A stretch of 64,000 nt of DNA, from contig CANEEC010000001.1 in the NCBI GenBank assembly GCA_947426455.1, forward strand, positions 1 through 64,000, read 5' to 3'. A program made the position numbers and the translations under genes. The notes under the pieces were generated by a model. That model saw only the letters and a program-made list of their open reading frames with translations. It searched no databases and was not told where the DNA came from. Positions 44,586-53,302 of the stretch are shown here, one piece after another (the first letter of the stretch is position 1; every line of letters begins with the position of its first letter). Source of the stretch: an uncultured Clostridia bacterium. Lineage in GTDB: Bacteria > Bacillota > Clostridia > Peptostreptococcales > Anaerovoracaceae.

Positions 44586-45302
44586 TTACTTTTTGGAACC
44601 TTCCACTGCTTCTGTCTTTGCGCTCAGATCCTCACAAAGATCTCGTTTTGCGAATTCCGGGTTCCGCGGTAGCGTCAAGTCAAAGCGTTCGATCTTGTTG
44701 ATTTTAACGCTGATTTTGTCGGCGGATAGTCCTAAGATATGACCGCCCTGGGTTTTATCCCCACTCAGATAGTGGAAATGCCAGCCAGGCAGGTTTATGC
44801 CGTTGACATAGGCCGGACAAAATACCGCGATTACACTGCCCCAGGTATGGGAATGGTGAAATTCCCTCTGATTTCGTGCTACCTCTGATAAGGTCGGATA
44901 TGGCTTTTCGCTGGGGAAACAACTGCGGACATGCATGGTTTTAAAATTGCCGCAGGCCTTGATCATATAGAACACATTCTTATTATCCTTGACAAGTGGT
45001 TCCAACGCTTTTTTGAGCGCTTCCAAATCTTTGATATCCTTGAACTCTATTTCCGGAACGCTTTCATCAAACTGTGCAACCGTACCAAACGCTATCCCGT
45101 CCTCCGGTTTCATGGTGACAACTTTACCATCCGCCGTTGCCTTGTAAGCTACGCCGTCTTCAAAAATTGCCTCGCCATCCAGCCCGGTATAAGTACCGAT
45201 GCCGGTATTTGCATGATGCAGGAAATCCTTCACATTGACGGTCTCGTCAAAATTACCTAACATAAGCGCATTCAAGGTCGATGCCTGCACTAAAGTTTTC
45301 AT
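44586..45302 (-). CDS. budA: alpha-acetolactate decarboxylase
   Basis: Zinc enzyme converting acetolactate to (R)-acetoin, a pH-neutral overflow route from pyruvate. The 238 aa contain the metal-binding block GWHFHYLSGDKTQGGHIL, with three His ligands, and the Arg/Glu motifs of the family. GAGGTGTTATT precedes the ATG. It lies 50 bases after kdgT on the same strand. This pairing with a 2-keto-3-deoxygluconate transporter suggests that excess pyruvate from sugar-acid catabolism is vented as acetoin (inference). Acetolactate synthase is not in the window. Confidence 0.95.
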   Translation of the reverse strand: MKTLVQASTLNALMLGNFDETVNVKDFLHHANTGIGTYTGLDGEAIFEDGVAYKATADGKVVTMKPEDGIAFGTVAQFDESVPEIEFKDIKDLEALKKALEPLVKDNKNVFYMIKACGNFKTMHVRSCFPSEKPYPTLSEVARNQREFHHSHTWGSVIAVFCPAYVNGINLPGWHFHYLSGDKTQGGHILGLSADKISVKINKIERFDLTLPRNPEFAKRDLCEDLSAKTEAVEGSKK

Positions 45303-45352
45303 AATAACACCTCATTTCATATGGTTCTGTTTTGATTGTTTTCTTTCCCCGC

Positions 45353-46390
45353 TTATTTCATGGCTGCCGCCGGATGGTTATGACGGTTCTCCTTCTGCTT
45401 TGGCTGTTCATCGGCGGGGTGTCTGGTCAGAATGTACTTAACCATGAACGGACATAGAATGTTCGTAATCGCAAGTACGAAGGCAAGCACTGCAACCGCA
45501 GAGTCTACATAGGGTTCAAACATCGTGTTGGAAGCCGCAGCCATAGAAGGAATGACCAGAGCGACGCCCGCCAGAGAACCGCTTGCAAAGGAGGCATAAC
45601 CCGGTCTGTGCAGAGCTGTTCTTTCAAAAATGTAGGACGGCGTAATCACGATGATGAAGTAAAGTACGCTCAGCAGGAGCCCCTGGGGAATCATTTTAAA
45701 CGCATCGATCAGATTGATGGTGGAGCCGAATTCAAAACCCAGGAACGGCAGGATGATTGCGTTGCCGCCTGCGAATATTTTGCGGATATCCATATCCAGA
45801 TTGCCCAAAACCATACCTAAGATGAACGGAATGATTAGAGAAATAATCTGCATAATCTGTGCTTCACCAAAACCCGCTTCTCCATAAAAACCCAAGAACA
45901 GCAGCGGCAGCAGGGGCATAGAGCAAATCAGCATGATTCCGAAGCTTGCTTTATCCGCTTTGTCACCGAACGGAGAAATGATACCCATGTAAAGAGCCGC
46001 GTTTGCGCTGGTTACTGCGCAGACAAAGGCGAGGAAGGAAATTCCGAAAAAGCCTTCATAGCTGAACGCCAGATAAAACAGTGCGCATAAGACATAGGCG
46101 ATACCCAGCCTGACGATAATTAGCCGCATACCACGATGCATAGCATCCTTGATATCGGACATTTTCAGCTGCGTACCGGTACAGAACAGCATCAAACCGA
46201 TGATCAGCATCTGACCGGAGGAGGAGAACATATCCTTCATTGGGTTCCCCAACGTGTCCCATAAATTAAGATCCAGAAAGCCTTCACAAATTGTTGTGAT
46301 AATTGCACCGATAATCAGCGGTACAAACATGGTACCTGCCGGCACCTTCTGCAGTGTTTTCCAAATGTTTACGTTTCTTTTCGTTTCCAT
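45353..46390 (-). CDS. kdgT: 2-keto-3-deoxygluconate permease family transporter
   Basis: Proton-coupled importer for 2-keto-3-deoxygluconate, the common intermediate of pectin and hexuronate breakdown. The 345 aa have about ten membrane segments. The N-terminal block KVPAGTMFVPLIIGAIITT and the segments ALYMGIISPFGDK and GSLAGVALVIPSMAAASN are typical of KdgT. The tail is His/Lys rich. It is divergent from a PucR-type regulator gene and shares the strand and family logic of kdgK and eda 4 kb away. Confidence 0.88.
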   Translation of the reverse strand: METKRNVNIWKTLQKVPAGTMFVPLIIGAIITTICEGFLDLNLWDTLGNPMKDMFSSSGQMLIIGLMLFCTGTQLKMSDIKDAMHRGMRLIIVRLGIAYVLCALFYLAFSYEGFFGISFLAFVCAVTSANAALYMGIISPFGDKADKASFGIMLICSMPLLPLLFLGFYGEAGFGEAQIMQIISLIIPFILGMVLGNLDMDIRKIFAGGNAIILPFLGFEFGSTINLIDAFKMIPQGLLLSVLYFIIVITPSYIFERTALHRPGYASFASGSLAGVALVIPSMAAASNTMFEPYVDSAVAVLAFVLAITNILCPFMVKYILTRHPADEQPKQKENRHNHPAAAMK

Positions 46391-46494
46391 ATCTTTGCAC
46401 CCTCTCCCTTTATATCATTGATCTTCTAATCTTTTCCCACGGGGAATCCATTCCTTCTCCTTTCTCTTTACATCTACAATTTAATCCGATTTCC

Positions 46495-46554
46495 TTGCTT
46501 TTGCAATGTTATGTCGGTATAATGATTTTATTCTTATTTGTGCGTTTAGCACAA
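46495..46554 (+). promoter_or_regulatory. promoter and palindromic site ahead of the PucR-type regulator
   Basis: TTGCTT (46495-46500), a 17-base spacer and TATAAT (46518-46523), followed by the inverted repeat TTGTGC-GTTTA-GCACAA at 46538-46554, just past the predicted start. The location suits an autoregulatory operator; kdgT diverges from the same 240-base gap. Confidence 0.55.
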
Positions 46555-46631
46555 TAAAATACGACAGAGGGGATTGCCGACAGAAAGAAGCGAGACTTGT
46601 TCGCTATGGCCGGCGGAGGAAAGGAAATAGC

Positions 46632-47834
46632 ATGGAGTTACAAACCTTATTAGCGGACTTTTTCAAGCAGGACGACTTCAACCAACTTGCGATTGACAGT
46701 GCTGGGATTCTCGGCTGCCCGCTGATGATTGTGGATGAAACCTTTCACATTGTGGCGCACCACGCGCCTGCGGATTTTCATGACAAGGTTTTTGTACATG
46801 CTGTCAGTCGGGGTGAGATCACCTATGAAGCCAGTGCTATGTTCAGTACCAATGAGGAGATTTGTGCCGGACGTGCGGCTTATATGACGCTTGCAGACAG
46901 TCCCTACCCGCGGCGTGTTGCACCGCTGTGCACTGCGAATCTCCGTCTCGGATATCTGATATGTGTCGATGTGGATGGACATCTGCATACTCTGGAGGAA
47001 GCTGCCTATGATGCCGTTGAATCGGTATTGGCTAAACAGCTTTTTATGGAGGTCAATCGACAGGGGCGGCTTTTTGAAACCGCAGAGGAGGTTCTGGAGA
47101 GTCTGCTGGATGGTTGTTTTTCCGCTGAACCATATTTTCGGCTGCAGGCCTCTACCACTTATCTTGCGGACTTTCATCCCAAGGCCTTTGCACTGATTGA
47201 TCTGAAGGGTTACCACAGCCTGTATCTGGACGGCAACCGCCTGAAGGATGAGTTAATGTACCGTTTCTATGAGTCGCACCCGTTTTTGTATCGCGGGAAC
47301 GTGCTGATGTTTCTGCACGAAGCGCATAATCGGTATGCACTGCACAGTCTTGCAGAAGAATTTCACCTCAAAATAGTGATTTCTCCGCCCCTTGGCAATC
47401 TCTTTGGCCTACCGCAGCTATATCGTTGTGTGAAGGAGGGACTGGATATTCTGGCGGAAGCCTCTGAAGACAGCGACGGCGTTGTTTTCCGTGCATCCGC
47501 GCTCAGTACACTGATCCTGTTGTGCAAATATAAAGAGCGCACAGACCTGATCGATGAAAAGGTACAGGCGCTTGCCGCTAACGATACGAAAAAAGGCAGC
47601 CTGTACTGCGAGACGCTGTACCGCTACCTGATTTGCGGTCATTCTCTCAAGGAAACCTGCGAGGCGCTGTTTACCCATCGCAATACGGTACTCTACCGCC
47701 TTCGCCGCATGAAGGATGACTGTGGGATTTCACTGGAAGATCCCATGCAGCATGCAAATCTGCTGCTATCTGTTTCTCTGCTCCTGCTTCAGACACGGGG
47801 TGCGGCCTTCTTCCTGCCGCAGCAGGAAATCTGA
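46632..47834 (+). CDS. PucR/CdaR family transcriptional regulator
   Basis: Regulator of sugar-acid or purine pathways in relatives. The 400 aa comprise an N-terminal sensing region (GCPLMIVDETFHIVAH resembles a PAS or GAF-like start), a middle domain, and a C-terminal PucR helix-turn-helix in YLICGHSLKETCEALFTHRN then TVLYRLRRMKDDCGI. The ATG at 46632 is supported by GGAGGAAAGGAAATAGC. Placed divergently from kdgT and beside uxaB/kdgK, it is the probable regulator of the KDG block (inference from position). CdaR-type proteins sense glycerate or glucarate. Confidence 0.9.
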   Translation: MELQTLLADFFKQDDFNQLAIDSAGILGCPLMIVDETFHIVAHHAPADFHDKVFVHAVSRGEITYEASAMFSTNEEICAGRAAYMTLADSPYPRRVAPLCTANLRLGYLICVDVDGHLHTLEEAAYDAVESVLAKQLFMEVNRQGRLFETAEEVLESLLDGCFSAEPYFRLQASTTYLADFHPKAFALIDLKGYHSLYLDGNRLKDELMYRFYESHPFLYRGNVLMFLHEAHNRYALHSLAEEFHLKIVISPPLGNLFGLPQLYRCVKEGLDILAEASEDSDGVVFRASALSTLILLCKYKERTDLIDEKVQALAANDTKKGSLYCETLYRYLICGHSLKETCEALFTHRNTVLYRLRRMKDDCGISLEDPMQHANLLLSVSLLLLQTRGAAFFLPQQEI

Positions 47835-47858
47835 CCGCATCGCCTTCCCTCGCCATAT

Positions 47859-49334
47859 TTATAGGCACTCCTTCATGGCCTGCGCCATTCCTGCGGATTC
47901 CATGCGCAGGAATGCGGCCAAAGCCGCTTCCTCAAAGCCGGGAAGGAAAGACAGAGCGTCGCCCCACATGGAATGGTTATTTACCACTGCGTGGAACAAC
48001 TGGCGGGGGTCGTCGTCCTTATGAGAATAGTAGAAGTCCATGACCCAGTCATCGTCCTTTACCTGATAGGGTTTGCCGCCGCGATACCCTATGAGACAGC
48101 CGTCGCCCCGCTCCTTGGCGTTGTGGTAAAAGGCCACGTAGGCCGCGAAGGAGAAGGTGAGGCAGCGCGGCAGGCTTTCCCTGCGCTTGACGTACTCCAA
48201 AAGGCTTGGCATCACTCGGGTTTTCCACTTGGCGGTGGAGTTCAAAGCGATGGCAAGCAGGGAATGATCGATGTAGGGATTGTTGAATCGTTGTGCCACT
48301 GCCGCGGCGAAGTCCGTCAGCTGAGATGCGGGAAGATCCAACGTGGGAATGATTTCTTCATAGATGGTTTTGTTCATAAAGCCGCGGATGGTTTCATCTT
48401 CCATGCAGCCGCGCACGATGTTCTGACCGCACAGATACGCTCCCAATACCATGGACGTGTGAGCGCCGTTTAAAATGCGCACCTTGCGCTCTTCATAAAG
48501 AGCGCAGTCCTTCACCATGGTTACGGGAAGTCCGGCAGCGGCAAAGGGCAATTCTTCGGAGAGGGAATCAGGGCCTTCGATGATCCAGGCGCCGAATACT
48601 TCTGCGGTATCGATCATCTGGTCTTCATACCCCCACTGCTGGCAGAGAGCGTCAGCTTCCTCCCTGGGATAGCCGGTAACGATACGGTCTACCAGCGTAT
48701 TGCAGAAAGTGTTTTCCTTCTCCAGCCAAGTGCAAAATTCCGGCTCTAAGCCCCATAAATCAGCGTATTGGAGAATGCACTGCTTCAGAGCCGCGCCGTT
48801 TTTGTGAATCAGCTCGCAGGGCAGAATGACAAAGCCGGCAAGTCCCAGCCGGTATCGCCGGTATAAAAACAGGGTCAGTTTTCCCGGGAAACTCTTGGGC
48901 GGCGCGTCGTCCTTTTTGCAGTCGGGGTCAAAGACGATGCCCGCTTCGGTGGTGTTAGAAACTAAGAACCGAAGCTGGGGATTTTCCGCGCATTCCAAAA
49001 GGGCGTCCCACTGCTCATTGGCGTTGAGGCAGCGGGAGACGCAGGAGATGACCCGGCGGTAGCTCACCGGCCGTCCTCCTTCCCGTCCGCGCAGCAGCAG
49101 CGTATACAGGCCGTCCTGCTGGTTCAGCTTGGGATTGAGCTTGGGGGCGGCGGGTTGAACCACCACCACCTTGCCGTCAAAGCCTGCGGTCTCGTTCATC
49201 CGGTCGATGAAGTGATCCACGAAGGCGCGGAGGAAATTTCCATCGCCGAACTGTAGGACACGTTCGGGGGCATCCTCCAGAAGATATTGGTCAAAACCCT
49301 GATTTTTCAGAGTTTCATAGCTTAAACGCAGCAT
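47859..49334 (-). CDS. uxaB: tagaturonate reductase (mannitol dehydrogenase superfamily)
   Basis: NADH-dependent reductase that converts D-tagaturonate to D-altronate, or in relatives fructuronate to mannonate. The 491 aa align with E. coli UxaB through RVLQFGDGNFLRAFVD, FLVSNTTEAGI, NTFCNTLVDRIVTGYP, KVRILNGAHTSMV and LTFSFAAYVAFY. AGGAGGCTCTC precedes the ATG. Altronate dehydratase (uxaA) and uronate isomerase are not nearby, whereas mannonate dehydratase (uxuA) is. The enzyme may therefore act as the fructuronate reductase of this cluster. Confidence 0.85.
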   Translation of the reverse strand: MLRLSYETLKNQGFDQYLLEDAPERVLQFGDGNFLRAFVDHFIDRMNETAGFDGKVVVVQPAAPKLNPKLNQQDGLYTLLLRGREGGRPVSYRRVISCVSRCLNANEQWDALLECAENPQLRFLVSNTTEAGIVFDPDCKKDDAPPKSFPGKLTLFLYRRYRLGLAGFVILPCELIHKNGAALKQCILQYADLWGLEPEFCTWLEKENTFCNTLVDRIVTGYPREEADALCQQWGYEDQMIDTAEVFGAWIIEGPDSLSEELPFAAAGLPVTMVKDCALYEERKVRILNGAHTSMVLGAYLCGQNIVRGCMEDETIRGFMNKTIYEEIIPTLDLPASQLTDFAAAVAQRFNNPYIDHSLLAIALNSTAKWKTRVMPSLLEYVKRRESLPRCLTFSFAAYVAFYHNAKERGDGCLIGYRGGKPYQVKDDDWVMDFYYSHKDDDPRQLFHAVVNNHSMWGDALSFLPGFEEAALAAFLRMESAGMAQAMKECL

Positions 49335-49345
49335 GAGAGCCTCCT

Positions 49346-49393
49346 AAAAAAATACATGGCGCAAACACGCAGGAAAACCTACGCCGCGCCATG
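49346..49393 (-). terminator. terminator between kdgK and uxaB
   Basis: CATGGCGC / GCGCCATG outer stem with a further G-U-rich inner stem, on the minus strand followed by TATTTTTTT. It lies inside the eda-kdgK-uxaB run, so uxaB may be expressed at a lower level or by readthrough. Confidence 0.75.
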
Positions 49394-49398
49394 AAACA

Positions 49399-50421
49399 TT
49401 ATCTTTGCACGCGGCCGGAGCCGTCGCCGCCAGCCAGCTTTTCCACCTCGGCCACAGTGACCCGGTTGAAATCACCCTCTACGCTGTGCTTCAGCGCCGA
49501 AGCCGCCACGGCAAATTCAATGGCCTCCTGAGTGGACTTTCCGTTTAACAGAGAGTAGATCAGGCCGCCGCCGAAGGAATCGCCGCCGCCTACCCGGTCT
49601 ACGATGTGCAGGTGGTAGGACTTGGAGAAGCAGTAGTCTTTGCCGTCGTACAGCATACCCGCCCAGTCGTTATCGCTGGCGGAAATGGAGGTGCGCAGGG
49701 TGATGGCAACCTTCTCAAAGCCGAACCGATCCATCAGCTGTTTGGCCACGGATCTGTAGGCTTCATGATCCAGCTTGCCGCCGGTGATATCGGTGTTTTC
49801 CGCTTCGATGCCGAACACGTCTTTCGCATCTTCTTCGTTGGAAATGCACACGTCCACGTATTGACAGAGGTCGGTCATGGCCTCCCGGGCTTCGGCGCGG
49901 CTCCACAGCTTGCCGCGGTAGTTCAGGTCGCAGGAAATTTTAACGCCCCGCGCCTTTGCCGCCTGACAGGCATCCCTGCAGATTTCCACCAGATTGGGGC
50001 CGAGAGCCGGAGTGATGCCGGTGAAATGGAACCATTCAGCGCCTTCAAAGATGCGATTCCAGTCAAAATCCTCACGGCTAGCTTCTTGAATAGCGGAGTA
50101 GGCTCTGTCGTAGATGCACACGGAACCCCGCTGAGAAGCGCCCTTTTCCAGATAGTAGATACCTACGCGGTCGCCGCCCCGGGCGATCATGGAGGTATCC
50201 ACGCCGAAGGAACGCAGAGAATTTACGGCTGCCTGTCCGATGGCGTGAGTGGGCAGCTTGGTAACGTAGGCCACATCCATGCCGTAATTGGCCAGCGACA
50301 CGGCCACGTTGGCTTCGCCGCCGCCGAAGGTGGCCTGCAGCTGGTCGCTTTGGAAGAAACGATAGTAACCATTGGGCGCCAGGCGCAGCATAATTTCACC
50401 AAATGTAATGATTTTACCCAT
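49399..50421 (-). CDS. kdgK: 2-dehydro-3-deoxygluconokinase
   Basis: PfkB-family sugar kinase that phosphorylates KDG to KDPG. The 340 aa contain the N-terminal PfkB signature region (FGGGEANVAVSLANYGMD) and the catalytic motif VDRVGGGDSFGGGLIYSLL with the general base Asp. KITFGEIMLRL-type start (KIITFGEIMLRLAP) is typical of KdgK. AAAGGAGACTGATTTC lies before the ATG. It follows the eda-VOC gene after 47 bases and feeds it directly. Confidence 0.95.
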   Translation of the reverse strand: MGKIITFGEIMLRLAPNGYYRFFQSDQLQATFGGGEANVAVSLANYGMDVAYVTKLPTHAIGQAAVNSLRSFGVDTSMIARGGDRVGIYYLEKGASQRGSVCIYDRAYSAIQEASREDFDWNRIFEGAEWFHFTGITPALGPNLVEICRDACQAAKARGVKISCDLNYRGKLWSRAEAREAMTDLCQYVDVCISNEEDAKDVFGIEAENTDITGGKLDHEAYRSVAKQLMDRFGFEKVAITLRTSISASDNDWAGMLYDGKDYCFSKSYHLHIVDRVGGGDSFGGGLIYSLLNGKSTQEAIEFAVAASALKHSVEGDFNRVTVAEVEKLAGGDGSGRVQR

Positions 50422-50468
50422 GAAATCAGTCTCCTTTTCTGTTGTTTTGATTCTTTTCTGGCGGTGGA

Positions 50469-51431
50469 TTATTTCTTCACTAAATGAATGGCAAATCCGC
50501 CAACTTGCCCTTTCAGATAGATGGCCTTTGTATTTCCCTTACCGTCGGTCTTGCGGGTGGAGTGGTCGAATTCCACGCCGCGGCGGCTCAGATGATAGAT
50601 GGCGCGGTCTACATTGTAGGTGCCGATGGCCAGATGACCCATGTCACCTAAGTAGGGCTGTTTCGTACATTCCACGGAGCTTCCGGCGTAAATGGAAGAG
50701 TTGCCGGGTTTGTAGTCCAGATCGAACAGGGCGCACAGCGTCTTTGCGGTGGCCGCAGCCTCTTCTTCGCTGGCACAGTTGATTCCCACATGGTGCAGAG
50801 AAAAGCCCAGCATGGTTTTGACGGCTTCCTTGCAGATGCGGGTGATTTCCTCCCAACGCTGACCTTCGATGAAATCCTTTTTCACCATCCAGGTGCCGCC
50901 GCAGGCAGCGACTTGGTCAAAAGCCATATATTCCGTCAAATTTTTCGTATTGACGCCGCCGGTGGGCATCCATTTCAATGTCCGGTAAGGGCCTGCCAAC
51001 GCTTTCAGCTTGGCTACGCCGCCGTTTTGCTCCGCAGGGAAGAACTTCACCATTTCCAGACCTAAAGCCATGGCCTGCTGCATTTCGCCGCCGGTAGCGG
51101 TGCCGGGCAGCATTACGGCGCCCTGGGACAGACCGTATTTTACCATGTCCGGATCGTAACCCGGAGTGACGATGAATTTCGCTCCGGCGCTTAACGCCCG
51201 ATCCAGCTGCTCTTTGGTCAACACGGTACCGGCTCCTACCAGCATGTCGGGAACTTCTGCGGTAATGGCGCGCATGGCTTCCTCAGCGGCATCGGTGCGG
51301 AAAGTGATTTCCGCCGCCGGCAAACCGCCTTCGGCTAACGCTTTTGCCAGGGGAACGGCTTTTTTCGCATCGTCGATGGCGATGACCGGAACGATGCCGA
51401 TTTGTGAAAGTGTCTGAAGAATTTCGTTCAT
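50469..51431 (-). CDS. eda: KHG/KDPG aldolase fused to a VOC (glyoxalase-like) domain
   Basis: The N-terminal ~205 residues are a class I aldolase that splits KDPG to pyruvate and glyceraldehyde 3-phosphate. Motifs are the base Glu in AEITFRTDAA, LVGAGTVLTKEQ, KFIVTPG, and the Schiff-base Lys in MVKFFPAEQNGG, then WMPTGGV. From about residue 212 (FSLHHVGINCASEEEAA) to the end, a vicinal-oxygen-chelate fold follows (GHLAIGTYNVDRAIYHLSRRG, IYLKGQVGGFAIHLVKK). Total length is 320 aa. The ATG at 51431 follows AGGAGGCATCGATT. The aldolase assignment is firm; the role of the VOC part (metal-dependent partner activity or regulation) is unknown. Confidence 0.93.
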   Translation of the reverse strand: MNEILQTLSQIGIVPVIAIDDAKKAVPLAKALAEGGLPAAEITFRTDAAEEAMRAITAEVPDMLVGAGTVLTKEQLDRALSAGAKFIVTPGYDPDMVKYGLSQGAVMLPGTATGGEMQQAMALGLEMVKFFPAEQNGGVAKLKALAGPYRTLKWMPTGGVNTKNLTEYMAFDQVAACGGTWMVKKDFIEGQRWEEITRICKEAVKTMLGFSLHHVGINCASEEEAAATAKTLCALFDLDYKPGNSSIYAGSSVECTKQPYLGDMGHLAIGTYNVDRAIYHLSRRGVEFDHSTRKTDGKGNTKAIYLKGQVGGFAIHLVKK

Positions 51432-51470
51432 AATCGATGCCTCCTGTGATCGTTGCATATAGAAAAGCCG

Positions 51471-52019
51471 CTATGCGATGGCAGAGCGGCGATCCTTGGC
51501 TTTGTGCCCACTGCGGTCGCAGATGTAATCCCAAATGGTTTGAAAACGCTTGGGGTCCGGCTCTGTAACCAAAAAGTAGTTACCCTTTGCCGGACACAAA
51601 ACGATGCAGTTGGACAGGCAATAGGCAGCGAAAAGCTGTTCCCAGGTGCATTCCGCCTGTTCCGTTTCGCTGTAGAACTCCACACCCTCGTCGGTAAGGC
51701 TGACCATGTAGCTGTCGATGACGGCATCGTAGGGCGCGTTGTGGGTGTTATCCCGTATGATGCGGGTAAAGGTTCTGAAATAGATGATGGGAATGCCGAT
51801 ACCGAAGATCACGGAAACAACCGCTAAAATGTTGGACACAAGGCCGTTCTTGGCCATGTAAAAAATGCCGGCCAGCAACAGGAAGTTGCAGGCGATAAAC
51901 AGCGGGAATATCCAGCGCTTTCTCAGTGTGAAGGTCTCAAATTTGGCGAAATTCCGGTAAATTTCCGGCGTGACCTTGGTATGAATGGTAAATTTATATT
52001 TGTCTTTTGTCTTGTTCAT
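51471..52019 (-). CDS. YcxB-like membrane protein
   Basis: 182 aa with two adjacent membrane helices (about 36-55 and 60-82) after a short cytosolic start. A C-terminal soluble domain follows (VSLTDEGVEFYSETEQAECTW then AYCLSNCIVLCPAKGNYFL) resembling the YcxB family of unknown function. AGGAGGATTTCCAT precedes the ATG. It is the first gene of the minus-strand eda-kdgK-uxaB run, 39 bases upstream of eda, and divergent from uxuA. No enzymatic role is visible; it may sense envelope state or just be co-located. Confidence 0.7.
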   Translation of the reverse strand: MNKTKDKYKFTIHTKVTPEIYRNFAKFETFTLRKRWIFPLFIACNFLLLAGIFYMAKNGLVSNILAVVSVIFGIGIPIIYFRTFTRIIRDNTHNAPYDAVIDSYMVSLTDEGVEFYSETEQAECTWEQLFAAYCLSNCIVLCPAKGNYFLVTEPDPKRFQTIWDYICDRSGHKAKDRRSAIA

Positions 52020-52198
52020 ATGGAAATCCTCCTGTAATGCTACCTAATAAATAATTATAATCTGTATAAGGGAGGATTGGCAAGTAGAATTATGATGGGT
52101 AGCCGTTCTTTTTGCCGGTTGCTTATCCTCAGCAGATTGCATATAATTTACATGAGATGAAGTTTGCGGAATTACGTTTGGAGAAAGGAGGGTCTTTG

Positions 52199-53269
52199 AT
52201 GCAAATGACGTTTCGCTGGTACGGCGCCGGTAACGACAGCATTACGCCCCAGCAGATCAAACAGATTCCCGGAGTCAGCGGGTTGGTATGGGCGCTGCAC
52301 CAAAAACAGCCGGGAGAAGTCTGGGAGGCGGAGGAAATCGAAGAAGTCCGCCGGCAGATCCAGGGCGCGGGGTTTCACATGGATGTGGTGGAGAGCGTCA
52401 ACGTACACGACGATATTAAAATCGGACTTCCCAGTCGCGATCAATACATTGAAAATTACAAAAAGACGCTGCGCAATTTAGCGAAGTTCGGAGTCAAAGT
52501 GGTCACTTACAATTTCATGCCCATTTTCGACTGGACGCGCACCGATTTGTTTCATCCTATGGAGGACGGTTCCACCGCCCTGTTTTACGAAAAATCCAAA
52601 ATTCGGCAGGATTATAAAGAAATGGCCGACTACATTTTAAACCATCTTCAGGGTATGACGTTTCCCGGGTGGGAACCGGAACGCATGGCCAGGCTGGACG
52701 AGCTGTTTGAAGCCTACCGCCCCGTGACAAAAGAAAAGCTTTGGGAAAACCTCAGATACTTTGTAGCCGCCCTCATGCCCGTCTGCCATGAGACGGACAT
52801 AAAACTGGCCATTCATCCGGACGATCCGCCCTGGGATATCTTCGGTCTTCCCCGGCTGCTGGTGGACAAGGCATCCATCGGCAGGTTTCTCGCCATGGTG
52901 GATGACGAATATAACTGTCTCTGCCTCTGTTCCGGCTCTTTGAGCGCCGATCCCCAAAATGATGTGGCGGATATCATCCGTACCTATCACCGTCGGATTG
53001 CCTTTGCCCATGTACGCAATGTAAAGCATTTTCCGGGCGGCGATTTTACGGAAGCGTCCCATCGGGACTGCGACGGCGATACGGGGATTCTGGACATTAT
53101 GAAGGCGTATCACGACTGCGGTTATCAGGGGTATATCCGTCCCGACCACGGCCGTCACCTGTGGGGTGAACAGTGCCGTCCCGGATACGGCCTGTACGAC
53201 CGCGCCCTGGGTATTATGTACCTGTGGGGATGCTGGGACATGCTGGATAAAATAGGAAGAAGTCAATAA
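52199..53269 (+). CDS. uxuA: mannonate dehydratase
   Basis: Iron/manganese-dependent enzyme dehydrating D-mannonate to 2-keto-3-deoxygluconate. The 356 aa start MQMTFRWYGAGNDSITPQQI. They contain AIHPDDPPWDIFGLPR (metal/substrate site), RRIAFAHVRNVKHFPGG and GYIRPDHGRHLWGEQCRPGY, all family signatures. The ATG at 52199 follows AAAGGAGGGTCTTTG; the frame is open 29 codons upstream without a ribosome site. It supplies KDG to KdgK and Eda on the opposite strand, and diverges from the YcxB-like gene. Confidence 0.96.
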   Translation: MQMTFRWYGAGNDSITPQQIKQIPGVSGLVWALHQKQPGEVWEAEEIEEVRRQIQGAGFHMDVVESVNVHDDIKIGLPSRDQYIENYKKTLRNLAKFGVKVVTYNFMPIFDWTRTDLFHPMEDGSTALFYEKSKIRQDYKEMADYILNHLQGMTFPGWEPERMARLDELFEAYRPVTKEKLWENLRYFVAALMPVCHETDIKLAIHPDDPPWDIFGLPRLLVDKASIGRFLAMVDDEYNCLCLCSGSLSADPQNDVADIIRTYHRRIAFAHVRNVKHFPGGDFTEASHRDCDGDTGILDIMKAYHDCGYQGYIRPDHGRHLWGEQCRPGYGLYDRALGIMYLWGCWDMLDKIGRSQ

Positions 53270-53302
53270 AAACGAAACAGTTGTAAAAGGAGTGATAAAC
53301 AT

